Assembly: GCA_036971615.1 (NCBI GenBank)
Contig: JAYKKR010000003.1
Location: 310,001 to 374,000, forward strand
Direction of reading: 5' to 3'
DNA from: Amyloporia xantha
Lineage: Eukaryota > Basidiomycota > Agaricomycetes > Polyporales > Adustoporiaceae
Length of the DNA stretch: 64,000 nt
A program made the position numbers and the translations under genes. The number at the start of each line of letters is the position of its first letter. Position 1 is the stretch's first letter. Under the pieces are notes generated by a model, which made no database searches, was not told the DNA's origin, and saw nothing but the letters and a program-made list of their open reading frames with translations. Positions 10,106 to 20,887 of the stretch are shown piece by piece.

Positions 10106-11736
10106 CATCAGGAAAAACACTTTTGCTCTAGGTTCACCTGGGTCACTCTGGCAGACCTGAGATTTCTCAGGTTGTCTCAGGTCATCTCAGGTTACCCCAG
10201 GTCAACTTGGGTGGCTTTGAGATTTTTTGACATATCTCTTACTCAATGATTTTGTGTAGTTTTGCACTCTGAACCATGTCATAATATTTGCAGACAGTTT
10301 GGTATATATATATGTATCCAACCATTTACACCAAATGTAGTGGTTTGTCAATTGAATGCTAAGCCATTCACTTTAACAGTAGTGAAAACTATTACTAACA
10401 AATATCTTATAGAATATGAGCGGTATGAAGACAGAACAATTTTTCTCCACAAGCAATCTGTGCTTAAGACGTCTGAGAGTAGAATTGTTCTCACAATAGA
10501 GAATACAAGTGGACAAATAGTTACTATGAAAAAGAGCAATGGTAAGGTGGCATTGACACAAAATAGCACTTAGAACATATATTCTGTACATTCTAATTAA
10601 TACAAAAGACCAGAGCCAGGGATAGAATGAGCAATATTGAGGTAACAGAGGCTTTAAATGTAACGAATGAGCGTGTTATGATGCACTGGTTAAAGGTCAT
10701 GTGACCTTCCCAATAAGGAAGCGTGCCCCAGGACATTCACATGATCTGCCACATCTTCATTCCACAGCAGTCACTGCACTCATTTCTCTTCTAACTCCTT
10801 CACTCTCGCCTTTGCTGTCCTGCTGTCACTTCTACTTTGGCTGCCTCTGGTCTATTTATCTCTTTCTCTAATCCTCTGGGTGCTCATCTTGTCTGTTGCC
10901 TTACTTATACTATCTAAGCTATCTCTGGGCTGGCATGAGGCGTAACACTTCACAGGACTGGTTGGACGCTGTTGACCTGAAAGGCAATAAGTGCGTGTCT
11001 TATAAGTGCGTGTCTTCTTTCTTCATCTCCAACTATAGTCTTACTTATAAGTACTGGCTATAGCCATACAGTGACAACACAAAGTAAGTCTACTCATCTT
11101 TTAAAAGCTGATGCTGATGTATCACTGTGCATGACAGATATTACTTGTATTCAGTGTGCACTCTCACTCTCTCTCTGAGAAGGTGTAGCAATTGGTGAGT
11201 GGACATATCTCAGCTCATATTGATCTTCCATTCATACTTCAATCTCTCAGCTGTTCTTAAACTTCACAATTCTTTTCACCATCTGCCTATGCTCCAATTT
11301 GTTCTGACATTGTAATGTGAGTAAGTCTGTTGTTTTGCTTCTGAAGCTCATTACTGAAAGTTATTATATTGTATTGATAGTAATGAATGGTAAGTGCCTC
11401 GCATATTTCTCCTAGTATTTCACAAATATATGTTACATTTATTTGTATCACATCTGTATTGTATTATATCTGAATATATTTATATGCTGTCTTTCATAAG
11501 TGTGAAATGAAGTGATCCCAAGGATATTGAGACTGAAATATGGTATATCCTGAGTCAACCTAGGACTGACCTCAGGTCTGACACAGGTCAACCTGGGTTC
11601 CAAAACCTAAATAACTTTTCTCTGAGAGCAACCTGGGTTGCTCTGAATGCTCTGAGTACTCTGGGTGCTCTGAGTGCCCTAGGGCAGCCTAGGTCACTCC
11701 TAGGTGAACCTAGGGCCAAAGGGGTTTTTCCTGATG
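10106..11736. mobile_element. 1.6-kb element with terminal inverted repeats
   Basis: The left end reads CATCAGGAAAAACACTTTTG followed by CTAGGTTCACCT. The reverse complement of the right end (to 11736) reads CATCAGGAAAAACCCCTTTG followed by CCTAGGTTCACCT. Inside both ends are runs of CAGGT/ACCTG and CCTGGGT-type repeats (10136-10230 and 11560-11710). The interior is AT-rich. No transposase is recognisable, so this is probably a non-autonomous DNA transposon. I could not assign a target duplication or superfamily. Confidence 0.65.
10262..10573 (+). CDS. Hypothetical protein, 103 aa, inside the 1.6-kb element
   Basis: An ORF of unknown function in AT-rich DNA. The protein is not low-complexity. 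It contains alternating hydrophobic/polar stretches such as FTLTVVKTITNKYLIEYERY and IVLTIENTSGQIVTMKK, which look beta-rich. I recognise no family or motif. It may be chance, or the remnant of an element-encoded protein. No introns or promoter evidence could be established. Confidence 0.25.
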   Translation: MHSEPCHNICRQFGIYICIQPFTPNVVVCQLNAKPFTLTVVKTITNKYLIEYERYEDRTIFLHKQSVLKTSESRIVLTIENTSGQIVTMKKSNGKVALTQNST

Positions 11737-12329
11737 AAGGAAATCGAGGTGATATCAAAGCAAGTCGTAGGGGAATTGGAGGATTGTCATAGGGAATCGA
11801 AGCAAAGTGTACTCGTTGTTGTAGTAGAATCGCAGCATAGTCGAACACTCAAGCGTAATTGAGGCTCCAGAGAGGAACTGAGACAAACTTGACTTAAGAG
11901 CTCTGCACTGAGGGGGAAACTGGGTGGAATATAATATATGGCAAGAGATAGCTAAGACAGGATTTTAGACTACTACTCAGAACAAGCTACGACTAATTGG
12001 GAGTGGCACACTAGTACGAGAGGCTTGAATTGTCTAATGATGTCACTGATTTCCATATTAAGCTTGAAGATTGAATGGCCGAGGGACTCAGAGTGGCACG
12101 AAGTGATGCACACGTTCTCCTGCTGCTCTATTGTTTGCTCGAAATGGCTAGGCTTCTTTGAAGGAATGTCTCGAGATGTCGAAGTGTTGAAGTGTCGAGT
12201 CGAAGCATTGTAGGAACATCAAAGGAATCAGAGATCAAGTCGAAGAATCGAAATGATTGGAGATGATTCAGGCAATCGGAGCATAATCAGAGAGTGTCGA
12301 AGGTGATCAAGTGAGACGAGTGTCAAATC
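11737..12329. other. Interval without a recognised gene
   Basis: Rich in repeated TCGAAG/GTCGAA words (for example 12165-12260), similar in texture to 9930-10080 on the other side of the 1.6-kb element. The two may have been contiguous before that element inserted. No coding features. Confidence 0.4.
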
Positions 12330-13245
12330 AAGGGTGTAGAGCTGGCACAGTGAGCTGTTTCTGAGCACAGAAGCATCAGGTACCTATCAGTAGTGTGAAG
12401 AATGCATGTGTCCACAGGCGCATGATGAGAGTGTACTTGGTCAGAATGTTTCACTGCAACACTGGTACCGAAGGTGTGAGTGTTAGCATCAGCAGCTGAT
12501 GCATTTTTTCTGCTAGACTGTGACATTATAGTGTAGACAATGTGATGTGCATTTTGATCAGCACACACTATCTTCTGATCTGCGTGTGTGACCATTGGCA
12601 TTGTTGAACAAGGAAAAAGGGGCTGAAGAGCTGGTGGTGGTGGAGAAGAGCGTGAAATTGGAAGAGAGTGTGGACTGTGCGTAGGATGCAGAGGACGTGG
12701 AGGAGGCATAAACGTACTCGCCTGATGACTTGGGTGTTGGTGGTGGTTGACCTGAATCTGATTGCATGGCATGCAGAACATTGGGTGACACATGAGGGTG
12801 TGCCAGGATTGACAAATGAACGGGGTCACCCTTTTGGTGGTCGAACAGCTGGCGATGAGAATCTGCAGCTGCTCACGATCCCAAGCTGGATGGGTGAGCC
12901 CATGGTCCATGAGGCACTGGGCTACGCGGAGTGTATGAGCTCGATACCGCATTGGACATGCCATTGGGCTTGGCAGTAAGGACGGGTTGTTGAGAGTGGT
13001 CTGCATTAGGATTGTAAGTCTGCCAGGGCTACCAGAAGATGCTTGTGATTTGGAATGTGACAGGTGAGGAGATGTTGGGGATATCTTGAGCCTGCATGAG
13101 GAGTTTTTGGCATCAGCCTCCACTGCCGATGGAAAGCTCTGGGAGATGATAATGTTGGGGTTGGCAAGTGGTGGCGCATGCAGTCTTTGTGGCGAAGACG
13201 GATGTGCAGGGAGGATGGTTGAAGAAGAGACTGGGGGGGGGGGGT

Positions 13246-13505
13246 TGTTGACGAGCAGTATACTACGCAGTTGGTGCGAGGCACCTGGCTTACCTGCTGT
13301 AGTAGTGAGGCTTGAAGCACACGGTTGTTGCTGTTGAGCAATTTGGGATTGAGCTACACTACAGGGGCCCTTATATACAAGTGGACGAGCATCTTAGTAA
13401 TCTACTGACTAAGCTGATCCCCGATCCATGTGATAACTCCTGATACCTGGAGTGCCGGTCACGTGTGAACACCGCTGCCATATATGCTGCTGTACCAGTT
13501 CAACA
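13246..13505 (-). repeat. Copia B LTR, inverted copy
   Basis: On the minus strand it starts TGTTGAACTGGTAC directly after a purine tract (CAAGGGGGAG) and ends in TCAACA. About 260 bp, equal to 43071-43330. The inner boundary is less certain than the outer, because a second TCAACA occurs about 80 bases earlier. Confidence 0.65.
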
Positions 13506-13582
13506 CTCCCCCTTGCTAAGTGCAGCGACAGATGCACACAAGCATATATGGTGCAGATATGCAGCCGGTGCATTGGACTTAG

Positions 13583-13711
13583 TTATAGAACTGTAGTCCA
13601 AGCATTCCCCTGAATTTGAGGAATTTGACACGACCCAAATTCTTGGTGAACAGGTCTGCCGGATTATTGTTAGTGCCAATGAAGAAGACATCAACTTTCT
13701 TGTCTTCAATC
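13583..13711 (-). pseudogene. C-terminus of Copia B RNase H, cut by the KDZ insertion
   Basis: The minus-strand frame encodes the terminal RNase H text KKVDVFFIGTNNNPADLF and FRGMLGLQFYN, then a stop. It is the continuation of the fragment at 31800-31917 on the other side of the 18-kb insertion. Confidence 0.8.
13705..13711. repeat. Left target-site duplication of the 18-kb KDZ element
   Basis: TTCAATC here is repeated at 31800-31806. The uninterrupted Copia B sequence in the array has it once. KDZ-class elements usually make longer (about 8-bp) duplications, so one base may have diverged or the terminus may be one base out. Confidence 0.75.
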
Positions 13712-13800
13712 GAGCCCATTCAGTCACATTCACCTGACTCCTAGGATATATATGCCTGACATTGTCCCCTAAGGCATGGGGCGCCGGACATCGGCCGACA
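13712..13800. repeat. Left terminal inverted repeat of the 18-kb KDZ element
   Basis: Bases 13735-13789 are the exact reverse complement of 31721-31775. The outer 23 bases match only partly (CAGTCAC is shared). Confidence 0.9.
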
Positions 13801-13899
13801 CCGCAGCTATGGCCCTGCAAAGTGGCCCGGCCGGCCCACCATGTGATTTTGCAGGCGCATAGGCTGGCGCGAGATACCGTCACTCGACCGCGACTATCC

Positions 13900-14600
13900 C
13901 GCTCATACTCCCTGGTTCGGCCGATATGCCTGTGGTCTCTGTCTACCAGACTCGCGCCACATCCTCGCGTCAGCCGCGACTGACTCCCTGGCTCAGCCGA
14001 TATACCTGTCTCTGCCTGTTAGGCTCGCGGGATCCCCGCGACGATGATTCCCCTATTCCATGGCTCGGTCGAAGTGCCCATGTACTATACCTGCTAGACT
14101 CGCGCAAGATCCTGGCATCAGCCGCGACTGTTTCGCTCCTACTCCCTGGCTCGGCCGATATATCTCTGGTGTCTGCCTGCTAGGTTTGCTCGGGATCCCC
14201 GCGAGCAGTCCTCTCTGACTTCCTGGCTCGGCCAATACATCTGTGGTCTCTGCCTGCTAGGCTCGCGCGGGATCCCCCCCACCATACTTCTCCTATTCCA
14301 TGGCTCGGCCGAAGCGCCTGTGTGCCCTACCTGGTAGACTCGCGCATCCTTCCCGCAACTATGTGGCTCTTACTCCCTGGCTCGGCCGATTCAGCTCACC
14401 ACTCTGCTACCAGGCTCGCGCGAGATGCCCGCGACTATACTGCTCTTGCTCCCTGGCTCGGCCGATTTAGCTCAGTACTCTGCTACCAGGCTCGCGCGTC
14501 CTTCCCGCAACTATGTGGCTCTTACTCCCTGGCTCGGCCGATTTAGCTCACCACTCTGCTACCAGGCTCGCGCGACATGTCCGATGCAGCCGCGACCGCT
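13900..14600. repeat. Left subterminal repeats (GGCTCGGCCGAT/CAGGCTCGCGCG)
   Basis: The blocks CTCCCTGGCTCGGCCGAT and CTGCTACCAGGCTCGCGCG alternate many times. In the right part (14370-14580) the spacing is about 65-75 bp. The motif CGGCCGAGCC, its reverse complement, recurs at the right end. No gene lies here. Confidence 0.75.
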
Positions 14601-14803
14601 GCCTTCCTCTCAGTATTTGTACAGCCAGTGGGCCACTGTGTGTTACATATGGTCATGAGGAGGGTGTTGTAGAACTAGCATGCGCCATGAGGAATACATC
14701 ACTCATTCAATACTCATCAGGACAAATCATGAATCGGGCAACTCAATCGCGACGTGTGGATTGACAATCGGCATCAAAGAGGACAGAACACGACATCTAC
14801 AAA

Positions 14804-15560
14804 CTACGCGACGAAAGATCGGGTCGCGGTGGTGGTCGCGGCGCACGGATCCTCCTCCTCAATGGCGTAGAGTACCCGCACGACCCCCCGCTGCTCTGCC
14901 TCCTTCATCTCCAACATCCTCCTCGCAATCGTCTCAGCGTGCTGTGAGTGAAGGTCGGCCCTCCTAAGATGATTCGCCTCCATAGGATCTGTCTCGACGG
15001 ATTCCTATATGTTGGAACATGAGTGACAACAGAATTGATTAAACATCAAGTTGCAAGGGCTTACCGTCTTTGGTGAATCCCACCAATCAGGATTGTCATC
15101 GTCGCGATCGGGCCATTCCCACCACGTTGTGTCGAGATGCGCATCCGAGTCCAAGATTTCCTCCGAAGGTGCCGCGACTGGACAGGCAATCGGTACGGAA
15201 GCCAGCGCTTTAATGTTAAGATCCCATTCAATGCCGAACCTCATGTGCGCGATCGTGGCCTGGATGATCTGAGGTAAAACCACCGCTTTTCCGCCTCCCG
15301 CGAGAACCATCTCTCCGATATTGCCCAATGTGTCCCGCTTGCACGGATGATCAGCATGGTCCACATCAGAATTGATGAGAATAGCAAACCAATTCCTTCG
15401 TAACCGCGACCTTCCAGCGGTCATATTGAAGGTCTGTCTGGGGGAGGTCCCCAGATTCCATCCGTTCGTTCAGCCTAACGAGGGCTTGCTGTATCCGCCA
15501 TGCCCGGTAGCGGAACATCTGGGTCGCAACTTTTTCAAGATGGCGTGCAGAAGAGGACAT
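14804..15560 (-). CDS. KDZ-associated WW-motif protein, paralogue 1 (214 aa, 3 exons)
   Basis: Exons 15390-15560, 15065-15337 and 14804-15004 join in phase 0 through GT-AG introns of 52 and 60 bp. I recognise no named family. Residues 1-57 are helical and basic (MFRYRAWRIQQALVRLNER, then YDRWKVAVTKEL). The middle exon has LPQIIQATIAHMRFGIEWDL and ends with the tryptophan signature WWEWPD-x6-PDWWDSP (about residues 130-147). The last exon is a charged helix (ETIARRMLEMKEAE). The paralogue at 16226-16961 has introns at the same places. A third, shorter relative lies beside the other KDZ transposase (2995-3624). All three are next to KDZ transposases, so a role in transposition or its control is inferred. 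The frame is intact. Confidence 0.75.
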
Positions 15561-16225
15561 TGTACGGTGACAGGAAATACAATGACACTGAAGCCCTTCC
15601 CCGGAAAACCTCGTCTAATATTTAGCATGTCTCAACTCTTCGCCTCGTGGCAAACGTGTTTCCCACACACGTGTGCGCCTCATGGTTGTGAAGCACTGGC
15701 GGGAAGGCGGTGATGCGTATGATAGGAAGCCATTTATCTTGAGAAATTTGATTGACAGATCGGCTTATAGCCTTCTATCGTGTCTAGTGAATTGTAGCGC
15801 AGTTGTCGCGGCTTGGGCCAACTAGCATTGCTGTTTGACGAGGTCGCGCAACGGTCGAGACAAGCGCGACACAAGGAGTTGACTACGTATTCAAAACATC
15901 ATCAACCAGCGCGCATTCTTAGCCGATCACTTCAGAAGCAGCCAAAGAATACGTCAATATAGACACGAAGTCACACCTGACCATTATTACGTATCCGCGA
16001 CAATTCAACAAATACTCCATGGAATATCTTAGACTTCCGCGACAGTCGCATCAGCGCTGAGCGCGTCAGCGGCACCTCTTGACGTCATAATCGGGCATGT
16101 GGCATTCAGCAAGAATTGCCCTCCCTGCGCGCTCGCGGAGTGATGACAGACATTATCAGCGTATTATGACTCTCGCGCTCTCAAGAACACATGTATTTCC
16201 TATGCAACGTAAGATGTAATGAAAG
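15561..16225. other. Intergenic interval between WW paralogues
   Basis: 665 bp with many TCGCG/CGCGAC words and short ORFs only. It presumably holds the promoter of paralogue 1 and the 3' flank of paralogue 2. Confidence 0.4.
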
Positions 16226-16961
16226 CTACGAATCGGATGACTGGGCAGCAGCAGCGGCGGGAGCGGCATCCTTAACGGCGTCGAGGACGCGGAGGATCCC
16301 AAGCTTGTCAGCCTGCCTCATCGCGAGCATCCTCCGCGTGATTATCTCCAAGTCCCTGGAGAGCTCCTCTGCCTTACTGAGGGCATCAACGTCGAATCTG
16401 TCTGCCACTGCATACTCCTGTGTCGTAAACTGTAAGCTAACATTTGGCTACATCCAGTCCAATTCAACATACCCCTGTCGGCGACTGCCACCATGCCGGT
16501 TTTGAGGGGTCGCGGTCATCCCACTCCCACCACATAGATCCCAGATGGTCCTCCGTAGACAGGATGTCATTAGGGGGAGGCGGTAAAGGGTGCGTTATTG
16601 GAACCGACGCGAGCGCGTGGATGTCCAGATCCCAATCCGCGCCAAATGTCGTCTGCTCGATCAGCGCCTCAATAATCTGAGGCAATTTGACCGCCTTCCC
16701 GCGACGCGAGGACGATCTCCCCAAACATAGTCGCGTTTCGCGCTGCATATAGGGTGGTCAGCAGAGTCAGTGTGGAGTCGGAGAATGATAACGCACGAAT
16801 TCGTGGGTAAGGGCCACTTTCCAGCGGTCGTATTGTAGTTGATTTCGCGGCAGATCTCCGACAGTGAGGCGATGGTTCAATCTTATCAGTGCCTGCTGGA
16901 TGCGCCACGCGCGATAGCGGAACATGCGCGTCGCGGTACTTTCGAGTTGCTCCGCGGACAC
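16226..16961 (-). CDS. KDZ-associated WW-motif protein, paralogue 2 (208 aa, 3 exons)
   Basis: Exons 16797-16961, 16473-16742 and 16226-16417 join in frame, with introns of 54 and 55 bp. The layout is the same as in paralogue 1: MFRYRAWRIQQALIRLNH, LPQIIEALIEQTTFGADWDL, then the motif WWEWDD-x5-PAWWQSP, and a C-terminal helix (SRDLEIITRRMLAMRQADK) ending in an alanine run. It starts 282 bp from, and divergent to, the transposase ATG at 17244, mirroring the 2995/2721 pair in KDZ transposon 2. The two neighbours arose by tandem duplication and have diverged substantially while both staying open, which suggests selection (inference). The function is unknown. The tryptophan motif is not the WW domain that binds proline-rich ligands, because spacing and length differ. 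Confidence 0.75.
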
Positions 16962-17243
16962 CGGGCGGAAGCTTGAGGCGGCATGGCAGCGGAAGACATT
17001 GAAAGTCGATGGGAGGCAATCAACTGCGAGCCCAGCCTTTACATGTCTAGTCTAATATTTACCATATCTCTCCTGCTCACCTCGTGGCAGCGACAGCTGA
17101 TGTTCGCAAACACGTGTGCACCTCATGGTCGCGAAGCATAGTGCATGAGTCATAAGCAGGGCCGCGCAAGAGCCATTCCTTTATCTCCATCAACATAACA
17201 ATAGGAGCGTTGTTGAGTCATTCCCATTTTATTCCCTGCAGCT
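16962..17243. promoter_or_regulatory. Divergent promoter region, WW paralogue 2 and KDZ transposase
   Basis: 282 bp between head-to-head starts. The geometry matches 2722-2994. No individual promoter element was identified. Confidence 0.45.
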
Positions 17244-20200
17244 ATGGGATCTCGCCCTCGCGGGACTGTCTTCAAGGTGGGACGTGGTGTTCGATTTGGA
17301 ACCAGAGTCGAGAAGCGCACTACGCGAGGAGTTGAGTACGTCTTCAAAGACAATCCTCAAGCGTCGCGCTCTCCTAGCCGATCACCCTCAAAATCCCCAG
17401 TAAACCACGTAATGAAGCCGCGAGCGCGACTACGGCACCTGATGATCAGTATGATGCTCCGCCTATCGAAATGCCCCAGCTTCGACACAAGGTGCACGGT
17501 AACTGAATTACTATCGAGCGGCATTTGCTCATCGCGTCCCGTTTCACAGGGCCAGAATGACTTTATGCGGGACTGGCTTCCACACCGCGAGGCTTATCTC
17601 GCCTGCCTGCTGGAGCGGAAGCACCGCCACCTGACAGACAATGCAGCCAATGCCGTTCCGCGGAGGGTGATTGGCGCTGCCTGGAATGCTACGGATGCCC
17701 CGTGACATGTCGAGGATGCTTGCAGCGTTCACACATGGTGATGCCGCTTCACCGTATAGAGAAGTGGACTGGTGAATTCTTTACCCCCGCGTGGCTCAAT
17801 GACGCAGGCGTGCGCATATGGCTTGGGCATGAGGGCCGACCATGTGCCGGAAACGCAGGCCAAGACGCAGGCTACCGCGACTGTTCAGCAATGGAGGGTC
17901 GCGATGAAGAAGAAGCCCTCTCTCGCCCCCGCCTCTATTCGCCCCCTCCCTTGGACGCGAAACAGACCTCATAGTTGTGGTAGATGTAACCGGTGTGCAT
18001 GAGATTGGAGTTGGATGGTGCTCATGCCCTAATGGCGACAGCATGGATAAACAGCTGCTCGCGATGGGTCTTTATCCCACGACAACATTACGGCCAAAAA
18101 CTGCATTCACTTTCCGAGTGCTCGACGACTTTCTCCTTACAAATAAGGAATGCAAGACCTCCGCGATGAGCTATTTTAGCAAGCTGACTCGCGTCACCAA
18201 CAACGCATTTCCGGACAGCGTACCGGTGCGCTCCCATGGCTGGGGACAAGCATGGATGCTAATGCACCTGGATAGGATCGGTACCATGAGCTTTTGCGTC
18301 TGTCGCGACAGTGGCGCAATCTCAAGTATCGAAAGTGGCACGGATACGGGCATACAGTAACGGCGCCAATCCCACCAGGGGGATTAGCCATATTCTGTCC
18401 AACATGTCCTCAACCACATATTAATATACCGGAGGATTTTCGCAATGACCCACAACAGTGAGTGCTGCCCATCGCGACCAGCACTAACCAGCCTTAAACG
18501 CGTCGCGACAGGTGGAAGTATATGCGCTCCATTGTGATGGATGGGAACTTCAGTGCGGAGCATCTGCGTATGAGAAATCCTACGGACGATGTGGCTTTGA
18601 GTGACGGACACGGATTTATGGTCGAGGAAAAGCGATACAAGGAACATTTAAAAGTGGCCTTGGAGTTCAAAGAGGTCAGTCGTCCATGGAGTCGCGGTCG
18701 CGCATACCTGATACACAGCTTTGTGTTTGGAATATAGAAATCAGATTGTCATGACCATCGGGCAGTCAGTCAGGCCAATGCCGATCGTCACAACCTAGAG
18801 GCTACAGGCATTGGCGCGGCAGCATGTGCCCGTCATGGGTGTTTTGTCCCTCATGCCGTGGTTGACTTTCAGAAAGGCGAGCGGTTAGTACACTCGCAAC
18901 AAGGCCGCGACCGCGACTAATTGTGTGTCTCATGCAGGCAAATGAATATGGACTATTCCTGAACAGCGTCCTCGTGACGCTGGGCGGAGTGAAAATACTC
19001 CTTGTGATGTATGATATTATGTGCCAGTACAGCAAGAGGTTGCATCTCAGATTTGAGAAGAATCCATACCTTGAAATGCCACGAGGAGTCAAGATACGTA
19101 GTGGGATAGGGCTATTCCATGTGCACGGCCATCAAGATAGCTGTTTTCCTCGTTACTCACCCAATTTCATTGAAGGCGCGGGTCAGATAGATGGCGAGGT
19201 AATTGAAACATTATGGGCTCCACTAAATAACATATCAGGAAGCACGCGCGGGATGTCCACAGCGCATAGAAGGGAGGTAATCGACGACCACATGAATGAC
19301 TCCAACTGGAAGAAACTAACGGGGATGGGTATGAACGTTGTCGAGCACCTTGTCGCGGCACTGACATTACGCCCATATATATAGGTGCTTCACTCGTCCG
19401 CAAGTGGAAGAAAGCTAAAAATGGACGGCAGGAGAGCTCGGAAGTGCTCGCACAAATGGAAGCCACCGCCAGCGATGAGCAGCTGGAAGCATGGACTGCA
19501 CAGGAGGCGCGCGCAATGGGAAACCGCGACCGCGATGTGCAAGAGATGGATGTTTATGATGTCAAGTTGAAAAAGGGTATGTGCACCATCCATGTGGGTG
19601 ATCTCGCGACTTAATTCCCATCGCACAGCCCCTGGAAAGATTGCCATCCAGTTAGCTCTCACTGCGAGGAGACCGCGGCCGGCCGTCATCAAGGGGTAGC
19701 CCAATGGCTTGCCAATGGACTCAGGATACAGGAAACACAGTATGTTACCTGCTTCAAATGCATGCTGACAATGTACTACCGTGCCTATTCACAGGCTAAA
19801 TCTAAGGGCCTTGAAAAAGAAGTTGGGCCGTCATCCCCTCCTCGCGGATCAGCTTCAACTGGAAGAGAAGCGACAGCGGCTGCAAAAACGCATTGACACA
19901 TTTCAGGGGCTGACTTCAACATTCCTGCCTGGTCTCGATGAGCTGGATGCGGACTGTCTCCATTTGCCGTACAATGGTGCGGAGTGGCTGGATCTGGAGG
20001 AAGAGATTAACCCACTTGAGGAGATGGTCGAGATTGAGAACGAGGCGCGGTTTGAACCGGAGGAGGCAACATTGTGGTTACCATCCGAGCTTGGCAATGA
20101 CGTGATGAAGCGGCGACACCTTGAGGAGGTCGCGGAGGAGGAGTTGCGTCTCAGAGAAGGCCAGGCAAACGACGCGCTGCATCTCATTCGACTCGCTATT

Positions 20201-20815
20201 GGATTCAGGTCTGTGCTATATCGCACCGGAGTGCGCGCCGCGACAAGCCAGCGTCTGAAGTTACGCTCATGGGATGAAGTCGCGGTGGTGAACAAGACGG
20301 TCAATGAAAACGCGCGAGTATACACACAGGCGCGACTCGCCATGGAGGGTTTGGGTGCAGGCGTCGCGACTTTGGGGAAGTATCAGAAACTTGTGCGCGA
20401 CAACCTCCGATCCATCACAGCACTTATGGACAACTCAGTGCGTGGAAGCCGTAATTCTGCGCTTTCTTGGATCTGGACTGTGGACTTGGGCGGAGATGGT
20501 GCACAGTCAGACTGGATGGCTGAACGTAAGATTCGGAATACATAAGTGATGTCTGAGCTAATATCGTTCCTCAGTGCACCGGGTCAATTGGCTCAGGCGC
20601 GCGCTCGCCGCGACCGATGGGAGGAGGATTACACTATTCTTATTGCAGAGATGGGCTGGTCGGAAGTCAGCTTCCGCAAACGGAGTTGCGATTGGCTGTC
20701 GCGCGGCAATGTTCCATACATTGGGCGCGGCCACAGGTGTTATGCTCTGCGACAGGCGGCGATGTATACATCCATGGCAGACGCACTGATCGAGCTTTGT
20801 GCTCCCTGCAAATGA
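17244..20815 (+). CDS. KDZ transposase of the 18-kb element (several frame breaks)
   Basis: Transposase of the Kyakuja-Dileera-Zisupton superfamily, which excises and inserts this element's DNA. The domains in order are a basic N-terminus (MGSRPRG, EKRTTRGVEYV) and the cysteine cluster (CSQC, GDWRCLECYGCP, CRGC; 17630-17730). The core blocks are TAFTFRVLDDFLLTNKECKT, RSIVMDGNFSAEHLRMR, LLVMYDIMCQY, GHQDSCFPRYSPNF and QIDGEVIETLWAPLN. Then come a long helical region (19790-20545) and the end block RWEEDYTILIAEMGW. Introns are short (for example 18231-18290, 18460-18511, 18676-18737). Against the open copy at 534-2721, single bases appear to be missing near 17613, 17965 and 18950, and probably near 19665 and 20605. 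As given, the gene cannot be translated straight through. This is either decay or base-call error. The YDI and DGE acidic residues remain. Confidence 0.8.
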
Positions 20816-20887
20816 CAGTCTGCTCCATTGTTTCTCTCCTTCGATCAAGGCATTACATAAGTCTCATTTCCCGGAGATGTGCCTGCT

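Larger units (their letters stand above)
12330..13711 (-). mobile_element. Copia B, 3' part in inverted orientation (left of the KDZ insertion)
   Basis: This is the reverse complement of the array segment from about 42868 to 44190, with only scattered differences (for example 12 rather than 13 bases in the homopolymer at 13232-13243). It carries the end of RNase H, the LTR and the leader. At 13711 it is interrupted by the 18-kb KDZ element and resumes at 31800-31917. Confidence 0.85.

Noticed and set aside
17390..17400. Frame change after SPSKSP in both transposase genes as a conserved programmed frameshift
   Set aside because: A short intron ending CTCTCCTAG (or GATGCCAG in the other copy) gives a conserved continuation (ITLKIPSK and ISIKVPSK), so splicing is at least as likely.
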